From Corylus avellana (taxonomy: Eukaryota > Streptophyta > Magnoliopsida > Fagales > Betulaceae), in NCBI RefSeq assembly GCF_901000735.1, contig NC_081550.1:11806571-11870570 (forward strand): a stretch of 64,000 bases of DNA, in the 5' to 3' direction. Shown in pieces: positions 55,461 to 64,000 of this stretch. Within the stretch, counting starts at the first letter, position 1. The number at the start of each line of letters is the position of its first letter. The position numbers and the translations under genes were made by a program. Below the pieces are notes generated by a model, which had not been told where the DNA came from, did no database searches, and worked only from the letters and a program-made list of their open reading frames with translations.

Positions 55461-55474
55461 TGGCTCTGATACCA
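55461..55474 (-). other. Primer binding site, tRNA-Met, copia element 2
   Basis: Minus strand TGGTATCAGAGCCA immediately downstream of the LTR. Confidence 0.85.
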
Positions 55475-55735
55475 TGTTAAAATAAAATAGAGAATACTAG
55501 AGAATATAGGGATAAACAGAATATTGTATTTCTGTGTGTACTGAACTGTATACAAAGAGGCCTCTTTATAGTTGAATAAGGCCAGATAAACTAGGAAATA
55601 TAATCACGGAATTAATGTACAATATTGCAGAATAATATCAAAATATATATACAGGGAAAATATATCAAATTAGCAATTATGGTGAATATCAAAATATATT
55701 CTGAATATATTATATATTCCGAATATATTCTAACA
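55475..55735 (-). repeat. 5' LTR of copia element 2 (261 bp)
   Basis: TGTTA...TAACA inverted ends. Minus-strand TATA-like ACTATAAAGAGG lies at about 55,560-55,571. Confidence 0.8.
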
Positions 55736-56331
55736 ATATGAGTTGCCTCCAAACTAAGTCTAAATTAATTGAGAAATGCTAAACATCCTAAATTTTTGTT
55801 TCAAAAGTTGGTTCCCAAATGATATGTTACAATTCCATGAGTTGGTGACACATTTTCCAAAATAATAAATCTCATGAGATGGTGATACATCATTTAATAT
55901 CCAACTTTTAAAAAAAATAATTTGACATATGTATATAGCACTTGTCTACTTAATTATATGAGATGATCGGGTGGTTAACGTACACGTTTTGCAACAGCTA
56001 CTAGGGTACGAAAGATTTGTACTTTCCAAATTTCTTTGCATAAAAACTGATAAATAAAGAGTGAAGTAAAAGTTAGATAAGAAACAGAGGTATGGGAAAA
56101 GGTACCAAACAAGCCAGTTTTAATAATTTGAAGGCAGACATGACAAGCCAAAAAGGGACGTTTCATGATCAGTTGAAGACTAGGACTACTCACTCACATG
56201 CGCTGGTCTCCCCCAATTTAGATCAATGGTCCAATCTTATTTCTTCTAACACTATATATATATACTCCAATTGAGGTGCTAAAAGGAGCACCAAAAAATT
56301 GACCCAACTAAATTCTCATCATCCATCATTC
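55736..56331 (+). promoter_or_regulatory. Upstream region of the SAUR gene
   Basis: A TATA box (CTATATATATATA) lies at 56,252-56,264, about 70-80 bp upstream of the ATG. GACA/TGTC auxin-response cores appear (for example GACATGACA at about 56,137), but I see no canonical TGTCTC element in the last 200 bp. The upstream limit is set by the copia LTR at 55,735, so the intergenic promoter is only about 0.6 kb. Confidence 0.55.
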
Positions 56332-56778
56332 ATGGCTAAGCTCAAAACTGGCACCAAGATCAAGAAGAAGATCAACGGCATTGTGAAGCTCAAGATTGTA
56401 GTGCAAAAGCTCCAGAAGAGCCTTTCATTGGGTAGAAGGAAATCAAGGCATGAAGAAGTTGGCGAGGCAAGTAGTTCATGTTGTGTGCCAGAAGACGGGA
56501 AGGAAGGACATTTTGCGGTAGATGTAGTGGATGGGGGGGACGAGCCCAAAAGATTTGTGGTTCCGTTAACATGTTTGACGCACCCGACATTTTTAAGGCT
56601 GCTGGAGCAGGCAGCCGAGGATTACGGTTTTGACCATGAGGGTGACCTTACGATTCCTTGCCGGCCAAGCAAGCTTGAGAGGATATTGGCCGACGGCGGC
56701 TCAGATGTCGAGGTTAACTGGGGTTCTTGTAAAACCATGGTGCAAAGCTATAGAAGCAAGAACATGATGTACGTTTAA
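56332..56778 (+). CDS. SAUR family auxin-responsive protein
   Basis: An uninterrupted single-exon frame of 148 codons, as expected for SAUR genes, which lack introns. The N-terminus is basic (MAKLKTGTKIKKKINGIVKLK). The core SAUR domain (about residues 55-120) reads VPEDGKEGHFAVDVVDG, KRFVVPLTCLTHPTFLRLLEQAAEDYGFDHEGDLTIPC and PSKLERIL, all hallmark motifs. The C-terminus WGSCKTMVQSY is typical of the SAUR71/72/76-like group; eight extra residues follow before the stop. Known SAURs bind and inhibit PP2C.D phosphatases and so activate plasma-membrane H+-ATPases to promote cell expansion; that role is by family. I chose the ATG at 56,332 because upstream in-frame codons include no ATG. It is the only intact host gene in the window. 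A LINE begins within tens of bases of the stop. Confidence 0.93.
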   Translation: MAKLKTGTKIKKKINGIVKLKIVVQKLQKSLSLGRRKSRHEEVGEASSSCCVPEDGKEGHFAVDVVDGGDEPKRFVVPLTCLTHPTFLRLLEQAAEDYGFDHEGDLTIPCRPSKLERILADGGSDVEVNWGSCKTMVQSYRSKNMMYV

Positions 56779-56936
56779 TTCCATAGCATAATGAACTCTC
56801 TCGTAGGATTTTTTCTCTCTAGAGTTGTTCGCCACAACCTTGAGTAGAAGGCATTTTTTCACGTCTTTCCAAGACTGTGAGAATTATCATCTGACTATCG
56901 GGCATTCTTTGGGGTGTTCTACTATTCGAAGAAGGC

Positions 56937-57422
56937 ATGGAGGAAGACTTGACGCATATGTGGGGGAAGCTGTCACTGACTGAAGAGGAAAGCATTGGTC
57001 TGGATGCGGAGGAAGAATGTCTGGAGGAGATAGCAAGCAAAGGACGTTCCCATTGTTTAGTAGGGAAATTACTGATCGAAAGGATTGTGGGGAAAGAATT
57101 GGTTCGAGCGAGGCTTATCAAGGGATGGAGACCGACAGGTTCGTTAACTTTTAAAGTATTGGGGGATAATCTTTTCCTCATTGAGTTTGAGCATGAATGG
57201 GATAAAATCAGGATTTTGGAAGGAAGGCCGTGGATATTTGAGGGGAATTTATTCTCGGTTACAGATTTTGATGGATTATCTCCTCCTCATCAAATGGCTT
57301 TTGATTCGGAGACATTTTGGATTCGAATTCTAAACATGCCTTTAGCGTGCATGGGCAGAAACATGGGATTCAAGTTAGGATCCACCGTGGGACATGTTGA
57401 GGAGGTAGATACGAATGAAGAT
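56937..57422 (+). pseudogene. LINE ORF1, first part (DUF4283-type domain)
   Basis: Begins MEEDLTHMWGKLSLTEEE and holds LVGKLLIERIVGKELVRARLIKGW, FKVLGDNLFLIEFEHEWDKIRILEGRPWIFEGNLF and FWIRILNMPLACMGRNMGFKLGSTVGHVEEVD, the domain (DUF4283) found at the start of plant LINE ORF1 proteins. The frame is open until the solo LTR. ORF1 protein would bind LINE RNA. Confidence 0.85.
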
Positions 57423-58750
57423 GTACAAATTTAATTGTACTCGCAAGCGCACGAGTCGTGTGCAATATAGTGTGTGTGCAAATGCGAGGTCGATCCATAG
57501 GGATTTGTGTTGTGTAAACCAATTTCTATTTAAACCAACTCTATTTTAACCTAGTTCCGAATTTCGTGATTTTTGTCGTGCAAAAATAAAACATAAACTA
57601 AAGAAAATGATGAAATAAAATGGTAAAGAACACTAAGGTTTTAGAATTCACTTCGCCAAATCTTAACTCTATATTCTCGTATTTGTTCCTACAATCGACA
57701 AACTATTATGCTCAAACTGTTGTTCGATGTTTTACAAATATCAAGTTTAAATCATTCAATGAATCCACCCATTTTTACAAATCACAACAAATATCTGATT
57801 TGAAATTAAATCATCCTATGTATCCGTTTGGTTAACGAATCACAACGGATATCCGATTTCAATCGAATGATTCGATGCTTCCGAAGGATGAAACACATCA
57901 AATATCCAACTCCAACACATAATAGTTCATCACATTCAATTAAAAGATATAAATCAACTAATTGAATGAAAATCTACAACATCCTTATTCAAAGTCAAAA
58001 TTGTATAAACAAAATACGAGAATACATGAGTTTATCAATGACGAAGCTTCATCTTCAACCTTAGTTGAAAGATTTATCCTCTCATGATAACAAAAACAAT
58101 CCACAATTCAATTGACATCATGAGAAAATAAAACTTACAATGGAAAATTGAAGTAAACGCTCCAAAAACCCAGAAAACACCAATTTTGACCAAGTACGGC
58201 GCCCCCGGCTCATCTCCGTCCGTTTACAATGGAAAAGAATGATATTTATAAGCTAATTTTAGGGTTTTGGCGCTGCCAGGTCAGCCGAGTGCCCTCGATC
58301 GCACTCTAGGTGCGCTCGATCGGACTCGTGCAACACTGCGCAGGAAGTGAGTGCGCTCGATCATACTAAATGTTCGCTCTAGCGCACTTCCAGTAGGAAT
58401 TAGCCTACTCTTGTGAAACATGACTTTGTAGATCTTTGAGTTAGCTTTCCAATGACACCAAGATCACCTCAATCCGAGCTATACAACTTTAGATATAACC
58501 TTTTTAGTGGGACTCGTCGAGTGCGAATCATCGCTCGATCCCAATTTGCTGCCAATGCTCCACGAAGTGTCTTAAGCCCCAGAATTAATGGAATGAGTTG
58601 CAAATATCACCTTAAAGCCGTATTTTCCTCTTAACAACCTGCAAATCACTAAAACACCAAAACTAACCAAGAACATCATAAATTAACACAACTAAGAGCT
58701 TAACAAACATAAGTTAAGGGGCTCAAATATACAATATTTGGCACTCATCA
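57419..58750 (-). repeat. Solo LTR of an Athila-like family (family C) inside LINE ORF1
   Basis: Plus end GGCACTCATCA at 58,750 (minus start TGATGAGTGCC); the other end is around GATGTACAAATTTAATTGTA at about 57,420. It shares layout with Athila-1 LTRs: TTTAATTGTACTCGCAAG near the end, minus TATA (TTATAAATAT) at 58,242-58,251, and CTCGATCG motifs at 58,289-58,390. The LINE frame continues across it (VDTNED | GIGWVKYLRVR). The 5-bp target copies are imperfect (AATGA/AATGG region). Confidence 0.8.
58289..58390 (-). promoter_or_regulatory. CTCGATCG motif array in the U3 of the family C LTR
   Basis: Units CCCTCGATCGCAC (58,292), TGCGCTCGATCGGAC (58,311), TGCGCTCGATCATAC (58,352) and CGCTCTAGCGCAC (58,375), 40-140 bp upstream of the TATA box. 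Confidence 0.5.
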
Positions 58751-59847
58751 ATGGCATTGGATGGGTAAAATACTTACGTGTTCGAATCAGAATTAACATT
58801 ATGAAACCGCTAGCGCGGGCACGTATGTTGAATCTGAAAAATCGATCACTTTGGATCCCTTTTCAATACAAGAAAATTCCAAAATTCTGCTATGATTGTA
58901 GGATCATTTGGCATGGGCCTGTGGGTTGTCAGAGAAGCAGCTTGGGACGCACCAAGGGAGCGGCCATGGAATATGGTCCGTGGCTCAGTACGACTTATCA
59001 AACCCGAGGAGCGGATAGACGCAGAGGTTCATGAGGAGGGGCTCACAATCTGCAAGAGGATTGGGGATGGTCCAGTCCGGCCAGATTCCGGTCACCGGAA
59101 GATAATCCTAACAATTATGTGCGACCTGGTAGTGGGGAGACAAGCTGTGACAAATCAGGGGACTCAACGTCCGTTTCAATGCAGAATAAGGCAAGGGAAG
59201 ATTATTTTCCTATGGAGGAAGAAACGGCTAGCAAGGAAAATATGGCAAAGAATAAAGGAGCATTTAATGGAGTTAATAAAAGTAATGATGAGGAAGGAAA
59301 GAAGGGAGCAGCTATTGGAGGAAATCAGTGCATTGATGAGCAAATCACAACCCATGCGAATATTCAATCATGTAATGTTTGTAATATTCCCATGCAATCA
59401 ATGTGTCTTGATAAGGAAAGGATGGAGGCATGCATGAAGGCGTTACATTCAGCACGTTTGGACAAGAGCAGAGCTAATTGCTCCAAGAATTCAGAAGACG
59501 GGGAAGGAGGGGATGACGCCACATGGAGTGAAGGAATAAAGCAAGCCTCCAACATTCAAGGGAAGGAATCAGGTGGCCCTTTGGGCCAGTCTGACTCCAC
59601 TGGGCTTATGGTGTCGACACTGGGAGGCTCCCTACGTAAATGGAAAAAACAAGCCAGAAGAGGAGACAAAGAATGGGCCTCGGGCCAGCAAAATTCAATT
59701 CTTTCAAGCAAACGACGTGCAGATGACAAGGAGGACATGGGGACAGTAACACCAGTGAAAAAGAAAGGGAAGGAGGATACAAAGGGGAAGCTCACAAGAG
59801 ATTCAACCAAGGCGGTGGCTGCTGAGCAGCACTGCCAAAAGAAATGA
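58751..59847 (+). pseudogene. LINE ORF1, second part with CCHC zinc knuckle
   Basis: 58,751-59,034 gives GIGWVKYLRVRIRINIMKPLARA, WIPFQYKKIPKFCYDC and the CCHC knuckle CYDCRIIWHGPVGC. A frameshift near 59,030-59,119 is followed by the long Lys/Ser-rich, low-complexity tail (59,119-59,847, 242 codons) usual for plant ORF1. The stop TGA at 59,845 overlaps the ORF2 start (ATGA). Confidence 0.8.
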
Positions 59848-60411
59848 ACATATTAAGTTGGAACTGTCGAGGGCTTAGGAACCCTCAGACAGTTCGAGAC
59901 CTTTTCCAGTTGGTAAAGGAGGAGAAACCCAAAATGGTCTTCTTAATAGAGACCAAGCTACGAGCCCCACGGATGGAGGTTATCAGAATAAAACTGGGGT
60001 TTGACTGTGTTTTTACGGTTGACAGTGTGGGGCGAAGCGGAGGATTGGCACTATTGTGGAATAACGAGGTTGGAATTAATATTCAGAACTTTAGTCACAG
60101 ACAAATAAGCGCGATAGTGGGCTCTTTGGATAATCCTAATGCCTGGAAATTCATAGGCTTTTATGGGCATCCGGAAGTAGCGAGACGGCTTGAGCTTCTA
60201 AGCTCTTTCCAACTGAAGGCATGGGTTTGCGTAGGAGATTTCAACGAAATCATGGCGGATTTAGAAAAAATTGGGACCATTAAAACACCTAAAAAACAAA
60301 TGCAGGATTTTCAAGATACACTAGAGGCTTGCCACCTCTACGATCTCGGTTTTACGGGTCTTAAATTTACTTGGAGCAACAAGAGGGGGGATCATAATTT
60401 TACGCAAGAAG
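59844..60411 (+). pseudogene. LINE ORF2, endonuclease (APE-type), first part
   Basis: Starts MNILSWNCRGLRNPQTVRDL with the metal-binding Asn of WNCRG, then FLIETKL (catalytic Glu), SGGLALLWNNEV, VCVGDFNEI (Asp/Asn) and LYDLGFTGLKFTWSN. All are standard motifs of the L1 endonuclease that nicks target DNA. The frame is open up to the hAT-like insertion at 60,412. Confidence 0.88.
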
Positions 60412-60899
60412 TAGAGGCTGTAAATGAGCCGAAGGCGATGCGCAAACTCCGGCCATTTAGAAAAATATTTATTCGAGCCGATCTCGAGGTTGAAATGAGA
60501 AACCCTTGACCAAGACTCGCTCATTGAAAAAAATCTAGTGCTCGGGATCGGTGCCAAGATCGATTAAAATTTGATTTCGAGCGAGCCGAGCCCTTGAATA
60601 GCTCGACTTGGCTCGCACAACATTCTTGTTAGATAAGAACCTCATGCTAGCTCAAGCTTGGCTAATAAGCTGGCTTGAAAATTTTATTTTTAATAAATCA
60701 ATTTTACTTAAAAAATTGATTTCTTTTCACCATTTAAAATTCAAATGGTTGAACACCTAGGTCATTTTAGTTATTTACTCACAACCCATTAGGTGGCAAA
60801 GACTTAGACGGTTGGTTTAGACAACGTTGGGCCATTCAATTTATAGAAGTGAGATGATATAGTGTTTGCTTCTTTTTTCGATGTGGGACAAGGAAAAGC

Positions 60900-61670
60900 T
60901 TCACAAGTATTACACGCCCAAACTCTATCCCTCTGTCTCGTTCTTTTCTCTCTCAACTCTAGTTCTCACTTCTCTCCCTCTCGCTCAACTTCACTTCTCA
61001 GCCAAACTCTCTCTCTTCTGTAATTTCACAATCTCCCTCTCCCTCAACTTCACTTCTCTTTCCTCTCTCAACAAGTGTGATGCGAGTGAGAAAAAAGAGC
61101 AAGTAACCATCAACCACCACAAATGCTCTCTTGGTCCCAACTGCCACTACAACGTTTAGAGTTTTTTAATGGTGTTGGGACGAAGATCAGCTTGCAAATC
61201 TTGCCCTCCTCCATGATTGAGAAAAGCAACCATTTTTTATGCTCTGGTCTAAGTTCTGCAGATATGGGAAGAAAAGAGGAAAGCCATATTTAGCTGTCGG
61301 CAGATAAGGTTGAAGAAGGAATAAAAGAAGAAGAAAAGAAAAAGATGAAGCGTGCTGGAAGTGGGAGACGAGGAATGAAAAGGAAGAAAATAAAATGGAA
61401 GAAAGAGTGAGTGGCATGGGGGAAGGTGGGGAAAAGTGGAAAGTTTTTTTTTTTTTTTTTTTTTGGTCTGTCCTTCCAGGCAATTAAGCGAGCAGCAATG
61501 GCTGACCACCTATGACAAAAATAATCAATAAAATATAAGCCCAAAACGACATAATTTTGACTAAGAAATGGTTTAAAAAATGGAATTAAAAAAAGTTGTT
61601 ATTATATATGTATAATTATAATTTAGGGATAAATGTAAAATTGGTCAATTTGGTTGGCTTAAATTACAAA
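60900..61670. other. Non-coding middle of the hAT-like element
   Basis: CTCTCTC- and TTCACTTCTC-rich stretch (60,925-61,070), then a region with a T-run at 61,446-61,463. I see no supported gene; small ORFs here are low-complexity. Confidence 0.5.
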
Positions 61671-61896
61671 TTCCATTATATAATTTGTTATTAAATAATC
61701 ATATGATTTAATGATCAATAGATCATGTGATATAACCATATAAATTCCAATGACAATACATTAATATTTCAATTGTGATTATAAGTAATACATTGTTGAA
61801 TCCAATGTTAATTACTTAATTTGATATTATACGAATGACATTATCATTGTACATGAATATTATGATTAAGTATTGATCTTATACATTGTTATTATT

Positions 61897-61930
<34 letters not shown>

Positions 61931-62419
61931 CTTATAACGTATGTGGACTTATAACATACATTGGAAGTTGGAACGAAGTTTCTAGATACTTAATTATTGT
62001 ATTAGTATCAATTTGTATACTTTTTTTCTTTTTCTTTTTTATTGAAAGAGGGAAAAGGTTACAAGGGGGATCTTTTCCACTCTTGATCCGAATGGACAAG
62101 AGAATGGATGATCCTATGGGAATACTTCCAAACACTAGGTGGGAAGCGGCCCATAAGTATCAATTTTTATACTTATGTCATATTATATATGTATAATTTG
62201 TTATTAGATAATCATATGATTTAATGATCAATTGATACTTATGACAATACATTAATACTTTAATTGTGGTTATAAACATCACATTGTGGAATCCAATGCC
62301 AATTACTTAATTTGATATTATACGAATGACATTTTCATTGTACACGAATACTATGATTAAATATTTGAATTGTCATTGAATCATATGATTAAGTATTGAT
62401 CTTATACATTTGTAATATT

Positions 62420-62464
<45 letters not shown>

Positions 62465-62860
62465 AACGTATATGAACTTATAACATACATTAGAAGTTGG
62501 AACGAAGTTTCTAGGTACTTAATTATTGTATTAGTATCAATTTGCATACTTATGTCATGTTATATATGTATAATTTGTTATTATATAATCATATGATTTA
62601 ATGATCAATTGATATTTGATCATGTGATATAATCATATAAATTATAATGATTAATAACAATACATTAATACTTCAATTGTGGTTATAAGCAACACATTAT
62701 TGAATCCAATGCCAATTACTTAATTTCATATTATATGAATCACATTGTCATTTGTATATGAATAATATGATTTAAGTATTTGAATTGTAATTGGATCCTA
62801 TATAACATAAATTACTTAATTACTATTATATGGATTTAAATTTATATAACTATTTTTTTG
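61671..62860. repeat. Three-unit AT-rich tandem repeat (~375-bp unit)
   Basis: The anchor ATAATTTGTTATTA occurs at about 61,680, 62,193 and 62,570. Spacing is 377 bp between units 2 and 3, and 513 bp between 1 and 2, the excess being a ~138-bp insert. Each of the first two units carries an (AT)n tract (61,898-61,929 and 62,423-62,457). Confidence 0.8.
62013..62174 (-). mobile_element. Short retroposed insert with 19-bp target duplication
   Basis: AGTATCAATTTGTATACTT (62,013) and AGTATCAATTTTTATACTT (62,156) flank about 124 bp that are absent from the matching place in the next tandem unit (62,533). On the minus strand the insert ends AATAAAAAAGAAAAAG, a poly(A)-like tail with an AATAAA signal, as produced by LINE-driven target-primed reverse transcription. 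Source transcript not recognised. Confidence 0.75.
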
Positions 62861-62879
62861 TAATATATTAATATATTTT

Positions 62880-63129
62880 ATATATATATATATATAAGAT
62901 CTATTAACGAGCAAACGAGTCGAGCTAATGAGCCGGGCGAGCTGAACGAGTTCGAGTTAAACGAGTCGAACTCACGAGCCCCCGTCGAGCTTAATCGGCG
63001 AGTCAATTTGTAATAATCCATATCAAAGCGAGTTTAATAATGCTTGAAACAAGCAATACCGATTAAATGGGAGCTTCGGTTAAGTCAAGCTTAGCCAGAG
63101 TGGGTATGGCATTTGTTGTCAGTGTGTCC
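62880..63129. other. Right subterminal region of the hAT-like element
   Basis: (AT)n at 62,880-62,895, then ACGAGTCGAGC, GAGCCGGGCGAGC and GTCGAACTCACGAGCC phrases that echo the left end. No gene. Confidence 0.55.
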
Positions 63130-63147
63130 GGCCTCATTACAGACCTA

Positions 63148-64000
63148 CGCCAAAGCGGCTAGACGAGACTATATGGCAAAGCTTCGGAGGAATGGATAGA
63201 TCATTTTCCAGCTAACCGACTGGAGGTACTAGCTGCATGCAATTCGGACCATCTGCCTATATTGCTGTCACTGGTCGAAAATCACACTAGTAAGTCTCGT
63301 GGGAAGCACTTGTTCCGATATGAGGCTGGATGGGGAAAATGCAAGGAGAATAAGAAAGTGATAAGGAGAATATGGAGAGTAAAAAGTGTCCAAACAAATG
63401 TGTGGGACCGTGTTCAGAACAAATTGAACAATAGCAAAAAGGCAATTGTGCAGTGGAAGAGGAGGAATGGCAACGTAGGGCACCACGGCCTCAAGGAGAA
63501 ACTGGTGCAGTTGCAGAAAGTCCAAGAAAAGGAGGGAGCTGAAAACTTGGGAGAGATATTTGAACTTCAAACAAAAATTAACGTGATTCTTGAGAAAGAG
63601 GACTTGAAATGGAAGCAATTGGCCAAGGAGCATTGGCTGAAAAATGGAGACAAAAACACCAAGTTTTTTCATGCTCGTGTGAATCAAAGGAGAAGGTCAA
63701 ACCAGATTGAGAAGATCATCTATAAAGGTGGTGTTCTGTGTTCCAAAACAGAGGAGATAGAGGAGGCTTTTCATAAATATTTCCATAGTTTGGCGGTATC
63801 ACAGATGGCAGATTTAAAAGCACCAGGACCAGACGGCCTCACAGCTAGATTTTTCAATGAACACTGGAATGAGGTTGGGAGGGAGGTATGGTCTTCTGTA
63901 TCAAATTTTAAGTTGTCAAGAATTTTTGTAAAAGACATAAATCTCACTCATATTGCTTTAATTCCAAAAATTGCCAGTCCTAAGAAGGTGTCGGATTTTA
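63148..64000 (+). pseudogene. LINE ORF2, end of endonuclease and start of reverse transcriptase
   Basis: Resumes with KRLDETMAKLRRNG, a TAG where Trp is usual, then IDHFPANRLEVLAACNSDHLPILL (the SDHxP catalytic motif of the endonuclease). It continues through the linker (WLKNGDKNTKFFHARVNQRRRSNQI) to YFHSL, then passes abruptly to LKAPGPDGLTARFF and LIPKIASP, the first RT motifs. About 50 residues normally found between YFxxLF and KAPGPDG are missing, which points to a deletion near 63,800. The rest is outside the window. Confidence 0.85.

Larger units (their letters stand above)
53227..55735 (-). mobile_element. Copia element 2, 5' part
   Basis: Minus-strand order: LTR 55,475-55,735, PBS 55,461-55,474, long leader, gag, protease and the pre-integrase HxRLGH motif, after which the scaffold gap cuts it. 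Integrase, RT and the 3' LTR are not in the window. Confidence 0.82.
60412..63147. mobile_element. hAT-like non-autonomous DNA transposon in LINE ORF2
   Basis: The left end TAGAGGCTGTAAATGAGCC and the complemented right end TAGGTCTGTAATGAGGCC are inverted repeats of the TAGGGCTGTAAA.GAGCC type known from plant hAT elements. Subterminal GAGCGAGCC/GCTCGAGCT-like repeats occur at both ends (60,575-60,620 and 62,905-63,000). Flanks CGCAAGAAG and CGCCAAAG form an imperfect 8-bp target copy. No transposase is encoded. The LINE endonuclease frame resumes after it. Confidence 0.72.
56800..64000 (+). mobile_element. L1-type LINE retrotransposon, 5' part to RT start, with two nested insertions
   Basis: ORF1 (56,937-57,422 and 58,751-59,847) and ORF2 (59,844 onward) are in the order and overlap typical of plant L1 elements. 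A solo LTR interrupts ORF1 and a hAT-like element interrupts ORF2. The RT starts near 63,810 and runs off the window. The exact 5' end is unclear but must lie between the SAUR stop (56,778) and the ORF1 ATG (56,937). Confidence 0.85.

Noticed and set aside
56299..56331. Upstream extension of the SAUR frame starting at 56,299
   Set aside because: The codon there is TTG, not ATG; the ATG at 56,332 gives the usual basic SAUR N-terminus.
59176..59810. Minus-strand ORFs under LINE ORF1
   Set aside because: Shadows of the Lys/Ser-rich ORF1 tail.
60866..61544. Several ORFs rich in Ser, Phe and Leu
   Set aside because: Produced by CT- and A-rich stretches within the hAT-like element; no transposase motifs.
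63268..63687. 139-codon minus ORF rich in Leu and Phe
   Set aside because: Shadow of the LINE ORF2 linker on the plus strand, which has clear homology.
1..64000. tRNA or rRNA genes
   Set aside because: Only tRNA-complementary PBS sites were seen (TGGTATCAGAGC and TGGCGCC types); no cloverleaf or rRNA signature noticed.

Overview
This window is plant nuclear DNA, probably from a woody eudicot, although the species cannot be fixed from sequence alone. It has no bacterial-style operons. It consists mostly of nested, decayed LTR retrotransposons of typical plant lineages: Ty3/gypsy Tat, Athila and Tekay-type chromovirus, plus Ty1/copia. There is also a plant L1-type LINE, small DNA transposons, and one recognisable host gene, a SAUR (small auxin-up RNA) gene at 56.3-56.8 kb. 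Two runs of exactly 100 N (15,182-15,281 and 53,127-53,226) mark scaffold joins.

Layout. 1-5,790 is a Tat-lineage element on the minus strand that carries both a normal and a second (archaeal-type) RNase H; it runs off the left edge. 5,791-6,462 is the 5' end (LTR, PBS, gag start) of another Ty3 element. 6,463-13,905 is a minus-strand Athila element (Athila-1) lacking its 3' LTR; its 5' LTR abuts a Tekay integrase fragment, which is followed by a second LTR that runs into the first gap. After the gap the same 6,024 bp appears again (15,282-21,305), almost certainly an uncollapsed contig overlap. 20,262-26,524 is a gutted, non-autonomous Athila-like element (element B) with both LTRs, a tRNA-Asp type PBS and a GACAA target duplication, sitting inside the Tekay chromodomain. 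The Tekay 3' end and LTR follow (to 28,491).

28,492-39,053 is a plus-strand Athila element (Athila-2) with gag, pol and an extra post-pol ORF, interrupted in gag by a solo LTR (TSD CCTAA). Its 3' LTR is of the element B family. It sits in a degenerate Ty3 element with its own 520-bp LTR (to 40,363). 40.4-42.7 kb is non-coding, with simple repeats and a MITE. 42,781-51,285 is a complete but decayed minus-strand copia element split in its RNase H domain by a 2.74-kb solo LTR (TSD CTGTG). More LTR and copia pieces fill 51.5-55.7 kb. The SAUR gene is followed within tens of bases by an L1 LINE (ORF1, ORF2 endonuclease and start of RT). That LINE is interrupted by a solo LTR and by a 2.7-kb hAT-like element, which itself holds a three-unit tandem repeat with a small retroposed insert.

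Function. The only gene likely to serve the plant is the SAUR. Nearly all TE reading frames are broken; the longest open ones are the Athila-1 integrase (494 codons), the copia RT (418 codons) and the Athila-2 integrase (296 codons). The most intriguing non-coding signal is a recurrent array of CpG-containing, hairpin-forming motifs (core GCGCTCGATCGC) at the same place, U3 upstream of the TATA box, in several LTR families, with different but analogous motif arrays in unrelated LTRs.
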